From Helicoverpa zea (Eukaryota > Arthropoda > Insecta > Lepidoptera > Noctuidae), in contig NC_061456.1 of the NCBI RefSeq assembly GCF_022581195.2, positions 7,566,501-7,630,500 on the forward strand: DNA of 64,000 bases, written 5' to 3'. Within the stretch, counting starts at the first letter, position 1. Every line of letters begins with the position of its first letter. Both the position numbers and the translations under genes were made by a program. The notes beneath the pieces are model-generated. The model was given only the letters and a program-made list of their open reading frames with translations. It had not been told where the DNA came from and searched no databases. Below are positions 29,701 through 43,000 of the stretch, in pieces.

Positions 29701-32700
29701 TCCTTTTGTGGATTATTTTAAGTATATACCACGTGTTGCGGCTTAATGTTGTGCATACATACTTGTGCCATTCATATGTTTAGTTATGTGTACGTTTAGA
29801 TAGAATAATATGCGTACATAGTGGTGGTGTCTGGCAAATAGCGTCGGAGCCGGCGGTAACATCAGTGACATTATTCAGCTTATTCCTCAGCCCCGAGCCG
29901 TGCATTCCGTTTGTGAATGCATTGTTTGCGTAAAATAATACAAGACGAACGACAGCACATCTGTTTTAAAATGAGAAATATTACGTACGTCTGTCAGCGT
30001 CTTAACCTTTGAAATACTCGGAAAGACAAATCAGCCACAAATCGTAAAATTCGGCCTTTTTCTGACAACGCAGGACCGCAAAAGAAAATGAAATCAAATA
30101 TTTCAAATTTCCAATAAACTGCCTCGGCAACAGTTAAAGACGTTTTATTACGAATTTGTAATTTTAATATAGAATTTTTACAGGTCGGAATTTAATAGAA
30201 AAGGTCGAATTCCTTACATAAATATAATTCACAGTTGGATATTCATATTTATTTATTTTTCGTTAAGAGAGTTTTCGCAATATTATATAAGTAAATAATA
30301 TGGGGAACTCAGAACTAATATTTATTTGGTTGAATATGATAGAAGGAAAATGTTGTGTGAAAACTCTCTTTTCCCAATAAAATACACGAGTAAATATGTT
30401 CATTCCACAAGTACATAAATATACATACTTATAATGTTACAAGTTTTACCTATAATACAAGCATGTGTTGTTTTTCACTGGGAAATAAAAAGCGGTGATT
30501 ATTTTTATCATAATAGCTGCCTGATCCTAGATCGGAGTCGGAGCTTAAGTTTACTTTAATCACAAATCCTTTATGGGAACTCAACGCTGTGTGAATACTA
30601 AGATTTTTTTATCCAACGAGATTAAAAGTGATACTTAAAGCTAACCTAAAAAAACATTACAATAAGTAGAATGAATGGAATAATTTAAAAAGAGTTTTCT
30701 TTAAAAATGCGATGTCACATGCTAAAAAATCATACCTTGCATATTTGCAGAACATGAATTAACTTACCTAGACATATATTCACACTTTCTGATTTATTAC
30801 CTACTAGGTAGAGATTAGATTACTTTGGTATTTCTACTTTGTCATCTTACACATCATTTCGCCTAAGATGTGGGGACTTGTGTTAGAATCATCTATTTCT
30901 GTGAAAAATTGGATTATGACAGTGACAAATGAAGAACATCCACTTTTACAAAGTGCTCGGGCATTCAATTAAATATCTCCAAAATTTAAAATAAGTAGTT
31001 TACACGATATGGTCCGCTGAACTAATACTCATTATTACAGTTCCTTATGTGGCTTCATCTTCCTTACGCAAAATTAAAATGTTAATTAGTTTTGGTTATG
31101 GTTTATGGCCATATATGGTATATAAGTATTCAAAACTAACTAAAAAATTGGCCTATATTCCAACACAATATTCTAATAACAAACCATACCATAGGAACCT
31201 ACTCCGATAGCCTACTCCATCCAACGGTGTACAGAACTATAGTCACATAAACAAATTGCATTAAAATAGAGTCATTATCATTATCCACTCGCTGTATTGT
31301 TCATAAAATGTAAGAGCAAAGACAAATGGAGCAATTGTGGTGTTTTAACCGAAGGGTAAATGCCTTATAATCATTACGCGACAAAAAATATTACCTTGTG
31401 ACCATCAACAGCTTAGGAACAAGAAAACTGACAGTTATGATGGCTTAATCTGTATATATATCTGTATATGTATCTCTTAATATTCAAAAACAGGTAGCAG
31501 GTAGCCCAAAAATATTAATTTGATTTTTAATTAAATTGTAACAATATTTCAGTAAGCTATTGGAAACTTTTCATTCATTTTCTGCCGGCTCTGAAATAGT
31601 TGGTAAACACGTAAACATCACTTAAGGCTGTCCTGTCTTAATTTTGAGTTTGTGCGCACTTAATGTAATTCCATCGTAATATCCAAAGGGCAAGTATGTC
31701 CATGCTGTCGAATAATTAATTAGGGAACGCCGCAGACGGTCACTAGTTATCTCGACGGAGCAACACGTCCCACTGTTTGTTCGAGTTTACACACCGACGG
31801 GACACCCTCACCTTGAATATTTCACTCAACAAGTACACAGAGCTATAACGATTCTCCGCATGTACCGGGCTAGTTTGGAATTAATCAGTATGTGTTTTAC
31901 TTCTGCCTTCCTTAATATTTGAGCAGCTTGTTCAAACTGATCGATGCTTCCCTATGGTATAGTTTCTTTGATGTTAAACAGATGCATATACTTATTAAGT
32001 TTTATGACTGGATTTGTTTACTATATTTAAAACATCTTTGTAAATTTTAAAGGTATCGTTTAAATCGCTCCGTTTTCCCGGATACGTTACCATTAAGAGT
32101 GAGAAATGTTCGTTTAATTATTAAACCATTAGCAGCGTTTTCCATGTGCAACTCGTAAATCCCATTAGGTGATACCGCGAATATCGTGTTGGAAAACTTC
32201 AACATTTTAAAATATTCTGTTTGCATTGAAATTTAAACATTCTATTTGTTTTAAATTGCCCAATCTGTTCGGTTGGTATTGAATTATAAGCGGTCGATAC
32301 AAAGTTTTATGAATTGAATTTTCTTTTGATTGGCAATATTTGACCTCGTGGGAGTGTTTTTATTTTTGAAAATAACTTTTAATTTTTCAAAGTTTTTCTA
32401 CAAGCGCTTTTTTAGAATTAGGTTATTTCCATGTCAACTATGATCACGCCATGGTTAAAATAGTCCACGAGTTCATTTATTTTACTATTTTATCTACAGT
32501 AAATGCCGTTTAACAACACTTCTCGAATACTTAAAATTAATACAGTAGTATTACATTGTAAAGATATTTAAGTCGAATAAATTTTGCATCTCAAAATTGT
32601 TAGCAGCAGCGAAATAAGTAGACTCAAGACGGTCTTAATTAACTGAAGGCTAACTGTGAATAGTATGCATGCATACATCCATAAATACATTGTAAAACCG

Positions 32701-33166
32701 AATGGTTTCTGTGTTTGCTATTAGCAATTCTTGTAGGAAATTCTAGGAGAGTTCTGTCTGGTTAATTCCCTGGTGATTCTAGTTAATTCTGGTGGTTTCC
32801 GAGAGGTGTGAGTTAGAGTTATTGTTTGTCCATCGCCCGTGTGGCCAGCACGACGCTCGCCCGCCGAGCCAAGCTCTGCACACCAAATAGGATTATGGTT
32901 TGTCCACGCCGAGCTTTCATTGTTCTGTAACGTCGTCCACGGCTTAAGTCTCGCGCAACAATCTGTTTTTACTTGCGGTGTACGTGCGTTGACTACCAAT
33001 TACCATTTAAATGTTGTTTAAGTTTAATGTCGTCTTCCTTATGTACGTAGGTTCGAAACATCGTCGATGTCAATTATCTTGATTTCTTTTATTCTACCCA
33101 ATATAGTGGAATAAAAGACACAAAATCCTCTTTCACCTAGCGGTACTTATATGGACAAAGGTAAAA
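23776..33166. other. Gene-poor AT-rich region
   Basis: I find no gene that I can support in 9.4 kb. There are scattered TACCTAC words, a GC-rich patch at 24355-24380 and another at 25705-25750, and short repeats of GGCTACGA near 24810-24890. A short stretch around 29004-29105 could be an exon on the - strand (see findings). It may be intergenic or a large intron of a gene outside the window. Confidence 0.4.
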
Positions 33167-33538
33167 GAAATCCCACCCAAAACAAAAATGTGAAAGACTG
33201 CCAAGTTCGATAATATGGGAATGCTTCACCTATAAAAGAAGTGAGATCTGAATAAGTACCAAGTTCCATACACATACCTCAGTTAAAAATAGTTACTTTT
33301 TAATGATGTTACTTGGCAAGTTTTCACACACCTTGTTATAAACCTACTAAACGCATGAATCAAGTATACAATTTTCTATTAAAACTTGCCAAGTAACATC
33401 ACTAAAAAGTAACTATTTTTAACTGAGGTATGTGTATGGAACTTGGTACTTATTCAGATCTCACTTCTTTTATAGGCGAAGCATTCCCATATTATCGAAC
33501 TTGGCAGTCTTTTACATTTTTGTTTTGGGTGGGATTTC
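33167..33538. mobile_element. Foldback element: 158-bp inverted arms with a 56-bp loop
   Basis: The left arm (33167-33324) and right arm (33381-33538) are reverse complements with about three mismatches by eye. Both begin at the outside with GAAATCCCACCC and end inside with CTTGGCAAGTTTT. There is no ORF. The arms are too similar to be old, so this is a recent foldback or MITE insertion, or a recently formed palindrome. Confidence 0.85.
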
Positions 33539-33764
33539 ATTTATTTTTGTAAGGTTGTTTATTTTATTTTTTTCTTATGATGAAGTTAATTAAAGAAATG
33601 TCTCATTTATACTATCTTTCAGATTTTTTAATATGCACTATGTTTCTTACAAAGAAATGAACTAGATTAACTAAATGGACTAGATTTACCAACTGACTGA
33701 CATGACATGTTATCATATATTATATTCGTGGATCAAAGTTACACATTCGTTATTTTCGAAAGTG

Positions 33765-34345
33765 ATTCACACTTGGCCGTTTTCAGATTTTTACTTTACT
33801 TTGACTAAATACAAACCTTCGTAACGAATTTCAGATCGGTACGACCATTCGAAGATATATTATATAAATATAGATAAATTTAGTTCGTTTTAGTTCCTTA
33901 GGGATATAAATTTACACCGGGTATAAAACACCTTCATTATTTTGAAACCGACTCACACTTGGCCATTTTCAGATTTTTCCCTTTACCTTGACATAAAGAC
34001 CCACCTCCATGCCAAATTTCAAGTCAATACGACCATTGGAAGTGGTCTAGGTTTTTGATGAGTGAGTCAGTCAGTCAGTCATTCAGTGAGTGTATAGTAA
34101 AAATAAAGATTTTCTGACGTCAATATCTCAAGACCTACAATAGGTGTATTAATGAAATTTTGTATTTTAGATAAGTGAGGGGTCTCAACAGATACTAGAA
34201 ATTTGATATGCGTAAATAAAATAGATTTTGAGTTACAGGGGGGTCGAATTTGGCCCGAAATGGTTCGTGTAATATAACCCACGGCCGGTGTGTCGCTTTT
34301 TTTGCTCGAACTTGGCGGACACACTGCCGTGTGTCTAGAACAAAA
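33765..34345. repeat. Tandem retroposon-tail repeats with a GTGAGTCAGTCAGT microsatellite
   Basis: A block starting TTCACACTTGGCCGTTTTC recurs 186 bases later as CTCACACTTGGCCATTTTC, each followed by a TACGACCATT(C/G)GAAG end. The second copy runs into (GTCA)n-type sequence at about 34060-34092. It then passes through a conserved-looking segment with GACCTACAATAGGTGTATTA. The pattern fits the 3' part of a lepidopteran retroposon family; I cannot name it. Confidence 0.55.
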
Positions 34346-34349
34346 CATT

Positions 34350-37300
34350 TCCCGCTACAGTAATTTCTCTTAATATAGCTTTACAGATGTAAAAAATCCG
34401 CCATTGGAGATATTTAAAAGAAAGCATCCGCGCACGACGCGTTCCCGAGCATATTTTGGACGCGAACAAGATTTAATTTAATTTTTTCGACGCCGCTATT
34501 TTATTATATTACCTACAAATTTATCTTTACTCTGGTATTTTATTATTTCGTAACGCCAAAGATTTAATATATACGTGATAACTTTTGGCGGACCGTTAAA
34601 TTCTTAAATTGTAGCTAAAAATATAACTGTGAATAATAAATTGGGAAACAAAAGGTACATAAAATATTATTTTACGATATGTGCTTTGTTGTGTTTGTAA
34701 CAGCCACTGTCAACTCAGTGCTTGTTTGCTCGATATTTTGCTACATTCCAGTCTGAATGGTTTGTTGAATATCTAGTAATAAATCCTGAATAGTTTGAAC
34801 ATTTTGTTTCTGTTAGTGTGTGGTGTGGTGGTAGTGCTGTACAACATGTGGGCGCGCGCGGGGGTGGGGCGCGGGGTGAGGGACGGCCTCTATATATTGC
34901 GAGCTTTCTGTTATGGACCATTACCGGCGCATTACTGCGCTTATATGAAAATTACCTACGATACAATTTCAACAAAAGGAAAGCGAAAATGCCTTCTAAT
35001 ACACGCTCTGTCTCCGGATGTATGTGTTTGTACTCGGGATGAGAAAATTCACCTTTGAGACAAGCCATTACGCGCGACTTTTATGTTAGTGTATGAGGTC
35101 ATCGTTTTCTTATCTTCTTCTTAATATCATGCAAAGTGTCACTTCCTACAGAAATGGATGTTTATCTGTAAATAAAGCTGGCGCTACCGTCCGAGTAGGC
35201 GAGAGACGTGCACTTGGCGAATCCAAGTTTTATTTATCATCTTTCTACAACGAAATGGAAAACAAGGCAATCACAACTTTGACAGAACTGAGAAAACTTT
35301 CAGCCGGGACTGAAGTAAATTGACTACATTGTGTTACTGCCGCTACGAATTCATGTCGCTTCGGAATGAAAATATGGGCCCGAGTTGGCGCAGAGGCAAC
35401 AGATTTCACCACCCACTATGATAAATAATAGCTCGTAACTTTCCCATATTAGCTACTTATAAGGGAAGAAATCCCTGGTAAACTATCTAAGTATAATAGT
35501 TTGGCAAAATAGAGGACGTTCACAATTACACTTGTTTCTCTATTTATAATGAAATATTGAACTTGTGTTTAGGTATCATATCGTACACAGATGCTCAATT
35601 TTGCTTACCTATTTGCACACATGGTGCGACCACACCATGTATTTAAAAACAGATAATTAATCACGTCATCCATGTAACCTGTACCTACATACACACAAAT
35701 CCGATAAAAAATGCACTAAAAATATTGAAAAAGTCACACAGTTAACACCCATTGTTTTTAGACAAAACATGACTTTCGCACGCAACATATTGGCCGAATA
35801 AATCTGCTAATGTAAATGAAACCCTATTCGGTTCTATAAATCGGATTTGATTGTTGGAACTTTTCCACCAAAGTGTATTTCCGCCTCGGAGGTCGTAGTA
35901 AATAGGATTTATATCTTTGGTAGTGCACGCACCGAATTTGCAGCAGGATTTTTGATTAATGGTCTTTACGGAATGAGCAGGATTCGTTAGGGAGCGCTAA
36001 TTGTAACAACATGCTCATATTGCTCATTGTTCTGCCACGAACTGCGCTATCATCCGCCATCATAATTAAACCAGACCTCTACTGCTTTGTGAACGTTAAA
36101 CATAATTTGGTACTTTTGCATGTGATGAGGTTAATTCTTCGAAAAAATAAATGTTTTATGGTGGTATTTTTATCCAACATTATGTGTTTTTATACACTCT
36201 CATGCATATTACTCATATAAGGTAAATTAATAATTTTGTTTATTCTCATGCCATTCTATTAGAATATTTTTATAGCACTCGAGACCGACGCCAGTGAAGC
36301 CTAGTCACAAGAATTTTGAATACATTTTTTAATCAGGCTAATGATAAATAAGGTTGAATTAATAATATCACGTTAGTTGAGGCAATTTTTCGTGTTCCCA
36401 GCTTGAGGCAGAGGGATGTAAATGGATCGCTTGTGTAATTGCAAGTATAAAATATCAATTTGGCGAGTGCTCGTCACCTGCGACCCAAGGATTAAGGACT
36501 ACAGGGTACTGTTAATATGTAAATGAGGTTTTCACCTTACGAGTCATCAGTCTGAGTGCGTTTTGTGACAAAATTTAACAGGATCATATTTCTATGCAAA
36601 GCGTCACGTGACTCAGGAACCGTGAACAAGGCTTTCTGGTGGAAACTCAAGCTTTTGTGTTTTTATACCCTTTTTATGGAGTCGGCGATGCGCTCTTAAA
36701 GGAACAACCTTGTCAAAATGAAATATAGTTCAAAGTTTGGCACGGATCAGTTTGATGGAATACTTTATTTGTGGAACAACTGCAATTTCTCGTTTATTTA
36801 AAAATACTTTTTTAATTAATTAGGACATGAATTAAAAACTTCTGCTGTATTGCAACGTAGATTTTTCAGTAGGTATTTTTCACCAGATTCCGTATATGGT
36901 TTATACATATATCAGAATAACATAGTCTTTCCTATGGCCGGGAAGTAGTTTCCCCGGGACGCTAGGAAAACCATGGATGGAAGCTAATAGTGTGTCTATA
37001 AAATCGATTATATTAAATGCGAAACGTTCTCGATACTAAAATTCGTTTGCCGCTACGCGCTCGATCATGTAGCTAAAGAGTAATCTGCCGTTGTGATTGG
37101 ATTCGAATCAACAATCGAATCACTTGACATGAGATTCGACAACAAATGAAATGAGGTTTACCATTACCAGGGGACTAAGCATAAGCTCATAATTAGGACT
37201 GTGAAATGGATAAGACGTATTAAAATGAATGATTAGGTATCTATATGTATACATGTGTATGTACACATACTTTTTGGAAAAAAATGAGGGTCACGGGACG

Positions 37301-38218
37301 AATAACAGCCTGAAATATGAATTGGCTTATGTATGTGGATACGCATATTGTAAAACGAATGATATACAATATACACAATACAAAAACAAATATATCCGAA
37401 TTCAATGAAGATGATTTTGTTTCATTCCTGATGAAGTGCCCAAATAGATAGAATCACCGAAAATATTAAATGCGTAATACTGAAATGATCTCTCGAGCTA
37501 GCAGTCCTATAGCCAGTAATTGCGAGCTCTTGAAAAGCTCTCACTAAGTGAAAGTAAGGCTGAATGCAGACTGTGTCTTTACAAATCAAAACAATGCCTG
37601 ATTCTGACAATGCAAGATATTTATGTGTCAATAACTTGTCAACATGTAAACTGCAAAGCAAAAACAAAAGCGTAACGCAAGCTTACCTAAATGTGAACTA
37701 TACAAGCTGTTGATTTGCATCCGTGCCATAGTCAAGGACGTAAATATGCTAATGATTCTCGACCCAAATCAACGAAAAAATGGGTAGGTAATTTTTTCAT
37801 GTTTTTTTCTTATTTACGTATATCCGTCAGTGTAACCCAGCCGTACTTTAATTCGGCGCGTGTGTTACTAGCCTTACTACCGCGCTGCGCACTCACACAA
37901 ACGCAAACGATACATGCACAAAGCATACGCAACGATCGTTCAATAAAAATCGTAGATCATCCAGCCTACCCAAATTCACCCAATCACAGTGCGAGTACTC
38001 CCACACACTCGCCTCGCCGCTCCCCGCGTGCCCTTGAAGCCGGAACAAACAAGCGCCGACGGCAAGCAGTGTGTTTGATGTCGCCGCCGCTGCTGCGTAC
38101 GTGCGCTTTGAATTCCGCGACGTGTAGGTACAAAGTGCGAGATGACGGAAAACTACACGAACACGAGTTGGTGGCGATGGTCCGCCTGTATGCCATCAGT
38201 GACAACAGTGTACTAACA
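34350..38218. other. Gene-poor region with one GC-rich patch
   Basis: I see no supported gene. A GC-rich, G-heavy patch lies at 34845-34890. Short open frames near 35093-35323 and 37715-38287 lack coding features I can confirm; the latter runs into a dispersed repeat. Confidence 0.35.
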
Positions 38219-38221
38219 GCC

Positions 38222-38551
38222 ATCCATCCTCCGAGCCTTTTCCCAATCATGTTGGGGTCGGCTTCCAGTCTAACCGGATTCAGCTGAGTACCAGTGCTTT
38301 ACAAGAAGCGACTGCCTATCTGACCTCCTCAACCCAGTTACCCGGGCAACCCGATACCCCTTGGTTAGACTGGTGTCAGACTTACTGGCTTCTGACTACC
38401 CGTTACGACTGCCAAGGATGTGCAATGACAGCCGTACATACCTATGTTCCGGGAAATGTTTACCGACCGGGAACCCTCATCACGGAGGGTCATGCTGGTC
38501 ATGTGACAGACTTATGTGCTAGGACCGTTAACTTAGTGCTTTCGACACATT
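38222..38551 (+). repeat. Dispersed lepidopteran repeat, longest copy here
   Basis: It begins near CATCCTCCGAGCC and contains ATGTTGGGGTCGGCTTCCAG, GCTTTACAAGAAGCGACTGC, CTCAACCCAGTTACCCGGG and CTTACTGGCTTCTGACTACC. Two shorter copies are at 10858 (+) and 16525 (-). It is non-coding; the frame that crosses it is accidental. Confidence 0.8.
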
Positions 38552-38814
38552 AAAAACGAATGTGATAGTGTTATGTTAGCTGAAGGACAACCACCTACTT
38601 CGTCGTGCTCGATTGTGCCAAGAGTGTGAAGGTGACAGCTTTGAACAGTACCTCCGGGTAACTAAACTAGGTAATTTATTTATTTGTACATTTTGTAAAT
38701 ACGTAGTCAGCTTAATCAATTTTATTAGTGTAAATAAGTTGATTTCTTAACCACGCCAATAATACCTACGAGCCGAAAGAATCACCTCGTGCCTACACTT
38801 AACTAACACATCTT

Positions 38815-39190
38815 TCAGTAATTTAATCGAAAAGTAAAAACAAAATTACTACGAAATCTTTACGCTGAATGTTAAAGCAAACCGAAAATGTTATCAATCA
38901 GCTGTTAACAGGTCAGTGAACTTTCCTTTAGCGCACTAGTATTACGTCATTAATAAGATTTCCGTGTTCCAAGGTCCTAAGACCGTTAAGAAGGAAGCAA
39001 AATTTCTAATTATTAACCAATTTAATTCAAAAATAAAAACTAAATCACTGCGAAAACTTTATGCTGAAAGATAAAGCAAAACGAACATTTTATCAATCAG
39101 CTGTTAACATGTTAGTGAACTTTCTTTCGCGCACTAGTATTGCTTATTACTGTAGTTAATAAGATATCTGTGTTAAATTTATGCTCAAAA
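38815..39190 (+). repeat. Diverged tandem duplication with a 199-bp offset
   Basis: Copy one (about 38815-38985) and copy two (about 39005-39190) align along their length, with TATCAATCAGCTGTTAACA identical at 38892 and 39091. GTGAACTTTC and GCGCACTAGTATT also align. By eye they are about 80% identical. There is no ORF. Confidence 0.75.
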
Positions 39191-39264
39191 ATTAGTAAGT
39201 AAAGTAAATCGAAGTTAATGACAATAATGAAGGTGATTTTCGAAACTTTAGGTAAAATGATTGC

Positions 39265-39420
39265 TATCGCGTATCACTCGGTCTCGCTCGCTCGCGCGCT
39301 CGCGCTGTCATGTCGTAGATAAGACACTCACACATCGACACTCACGCACACACGTAGACATTAGTTTTCTCTGTCTACGCACACATAGCTGCCATCACGC
39401 ACACACTGTGGCCGCGGGGC
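39265..39420. repeat. Low-complexity CTCG and CACA tracts
   Basis: CTCGCTCGCTCGCGCGCTCG-like sequence is followed by CACTCACACA and ACGCACACAC stretches. The open frame across it reflects the repeat and not a gene. Confidence 0.6.
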
Positions 39421-39834
39421 AATTCTGTTATGATTTGTGTTTAACCGTGGGCTAAATTCTGAAATACCATGAAATTACAACATCAAAAAAAGCAGCGCAT
39501 ATTAGCTTTTTCCCACCTACCGTAATTCAAATCGATTATTTACGTATTTAATTTTAACCTCCTTGACTATGGCACGGATGCAGATCAACAGATAGTCTAT
39601 ATACCTATACCTACTAGTGGAAATCACTTTTTAAAAATGCACTTCCAACATTTTTAGACCATTCCAATACACTAGTGGAGAATAAAAATAGATTGCTCTT
39701 CGACTGGGCGTTAATGTGCCTTGACCTTAAAGTTTCTACTTCATTAATCAATCAAACGGCCTGTCATACCGTAGGGCACGAGTGGGCACGAATTATGCCC
39801 CAGTATTTTTGTGCGAAAATACTTATTTATATTA

Positions 39835-40035
39835 TACCAGCTTCAGCCCGCGGTTTCACCCACGTCCTATGATAACTAAAGCCCGTACTGGGATTAAATA
39901 TAGCTTATGTTACTTTGGAAGAGTGTAGCTGTCCAACAGTGAAAGAATCATTCAATTCGGTCCAGTAGTTTCAGTGCCTTTAGGGTACAAACAAACAGAC
40001 AAAAAGATGATTCGTTTTTACTATTTATAATGGTT
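39835..40035 (+). repeat. SINE-like repeat, diverged copy
   Basis: CAGCCCGCGGTTTCACCCAC, GTGTAGCTGTCCAACAGTGA, CGGTCCAGTAGTTTCAGTGC and an (ACAA)n-like tract follow the same order as the copy at 19611. Confidence 0.75.
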
Positions 40036-40049
40036 TAGGTAAGTTTTCC

Positions 40050-43000
40050 CCGCAGTATCTTCCGCATCTTGTGGAAATACAAACATCTCCCCATGTTACA
40101 TTTAATAGACCGGTATAATCCTTATCCTTCTCCAAGTTAAATCTGTCTCTATTTCAAATTTCAATCTTGAGTATTATTGTTCTGTAGGTTTGCGCGTGCA
40201 AGCGTGAAGGGTCAGACATACAGAATTACTTCCGCATCATAGTTTGTGAGGGTTCCCATATTGCAGAATTTACACGAGTTCGCGCATCATTTAATTTTCC
40301 ATCAACAACTTAGATTTCACCTGCTATTTTATCATGGATTTTGCGTATATTTGAAAGTTTTTTTTCAATTGACTTATTTTCAAACACGGTAATATTGAAG
40401 CTAGCTACCAACCCTGCTGACAAGGTAATCTTTTTGCCACAGCTTTAGCTGTTTTCGTGTATCTCGTGCACACAAGTAAGAAGATTAAATAAAACCCCTT
40501 CGTCTCCATTCTTATGGAGGGCTTTTGACTGAAATAGTTTCAGTGAGCGGTACACCCACGTGCAATGAAATCTATACAGTATAAAAATATTTATAGCGTT
40601 ACGGCCAGCTTCACAGACCTTTGGTATATGACAGAAATTCTAAATAACATATTCTGTTCTATATAAAAACCTAGGGGTAAATCTGTTGAAACAGCATATC
40701 GAAATTATAGTTAAGCTGAATGAATATCTGTTATGTACTTGTATGTTAGCATTGCATCTATTGAGACTCAACTCAACCGCCACGATTTAGCAAAATATTT
40801 TTATTTACGTACACGTTTCATAAATTATGTAGTTAAAACTTAACTGAGCATGAACTAGCCCTTGAAATGGATATTAAGCATTCAATTTTGTAAGTAACCC
40901 GGATTAAGTGCTCCTAAGTGTAGACTTGTATAGCTAGCAGCCATACTCGCCCTAGTTGTTGTACAGCTACATAATCGTAGTGCTATCGACTAGAATTAAC
41001 TAGAGTTTAGCCGAAAGCACATAGTTTTAACCAATACAATGAAAGTGCCGAACTTGTATTACAAATGTTCATTGGAACGCATACCATGCATTTTGGAAAA
41101 CCCGCTCGCCAATACAAGTCGCTCCAATCGATTTTGGCTCTCTGTAACGCTCGAATTCTCCGAAGTGGATTGTGAAATTCTTATGCATTAATATTTGCTG
41201 TGCCATTTCACACGACGGTCTTTAAGTTCTTAAAGACAATGTGACCTTTCCAGCATTGAATAAATGCTAACATGTATTTTCAGTTAGTGGTCAAACTTTA
41301 ATGAATGTGAATCGAGTAAAAGGTACATAAATGTATTATAAGAGTGTCTAGTCTACCGTAATGGTAAAACCATATGGTCGCCGTAATCGCCACCGCTAGC
41401 AGTAATTAATGGCGCGAAGTTGCATCGTTTTCACTTTTGTCGCCGTAAAGAATTAATTACTCAGTAGCTACCATCTAAACTTTGAACGCTACAGTTTCTG
41501 TTTTTATTCAACTTTCGCTTAATCACCCGACTGTCTGAATAAGACAAAGGCAACACTTTATATTATAAGTATAAGTCCGGCGTAGTAACAACGGAATTAT
41601 GTCTGAGTAGTTCCCATTGTTCGGCGACTCCTGGTCACACCGCAGTTTCGCGTCGAGGCCAAAGGTTCGAGACTTGAAATGTTAATGACTAACCTACTTG
41701 CCCTCATCTTTGTTTTGCAGCGTAATTAGACACCGAGGGCTTTGTCAGTAGTCCGAAGGATATTCTAGAACTGGGCAAATATTTGCGGACTGTCGGACGG
41801 AGCCCTCACGTACGTATACAGCGACTTGTGTATTATGCGGGCACATCTTTCAGACAGTTTATTTGCACTATTTATACCTGCAAGGTATACGTTTACCTGC
41901 GTCAGTTTTGTTTGTGTTTGTCAGCAAAGAAACATGTTTGTATTTGTTCGATCGTGTTTCACATCGTTTAACATTTATTTATTTTTATGTATGCATTCTA
42001 GTATCACTACGGCCGCGTGACCGGTATAACGATATGCGCTACGTGGTTTGTAACAACAACTTTTTCATTTTTCTGCTTTTCCTCATTCTGACGACGCAGT
42101 CGTAATTAAGTAGTTGCTTTGTCCAATTAATTGATTGTGCCAAAGCGTCGTTAAGAGTTCTAGTTGCAGCTAATAAATATTTTCAATATTGGAAAGTACT
42201 ACCGTGTACTAACTTACTACACTTTTAAGATAGCTACATAGGTAGGTATTTAAGTAAACTCAACATAATGAAAAAAAAAGTTATTTTGAATTGTGATGAG
42301 GATCATGAAATAAACATACATTTATTTCATCTGCGTAACAAAAAAGTTGAGGGATTACATCCGTATAAATAACACAGCGTGAAAATAACAATATCGCTTG
42401 GAACTCGTGGTAATTTTTCACCCGAGTGTCAAATGCTCGTAAAAGATATTGGAAACAATTTGAGCGATATCTTGCCCCCGCGGACCTATTCGAAAAGAAT
42501 GTCTTGCGAGAGAAATATGAATAGCTGTCACTTATCGAGCCGTATACTTTATGAACATGAAGAACTCAACGAGCTTGTCATCAGAACTGTCAATCTATTA
42601 GGCCGTTTCAGAAATTACCGCTTGTAAAACTTGTGAGTGGGTGAACCTATTATAAAATGTTTGTACTACCTTTAACTTTACGTTCAAGACATTTACTTTT
42701 TCTCGTCCGTCCTAAAAAAACAAGTGAACGCACCATCCTCTCGGAATCATCAACTGTAGCAGAGGGTAAAGCGCCTTGTTTATTTATGTGATTGCTGCGT
42801 TCATTTCAGCTTTCTAGAAAACCACTTTATTTTTTGTTGACCTCATTTTATTTTTAATTTTGTGTAAGTTACCTTACGCTGCTACATTTTTGAATTCCAA
42901 GTCTGACTATCACACGAAATTGTGTTAGGACTTTTAATCAACAAAATCCGACACGTTTTTTAGACGGATTCTCCAATGTTTGTTAGGAAATAGAGGAAGT

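Noticed and set aside
37715..38287. 190-codon open frame as a host gene
   Set aside because: Its end lies inside the dispersed repeat at 38222, it has no recognisable domain, and there is no support for splicing.
39261..39455. Open frame across Ser/Arg and His repeats as a protein gene
   Set aside because: It is created by CTCG and CACA simple repeats.
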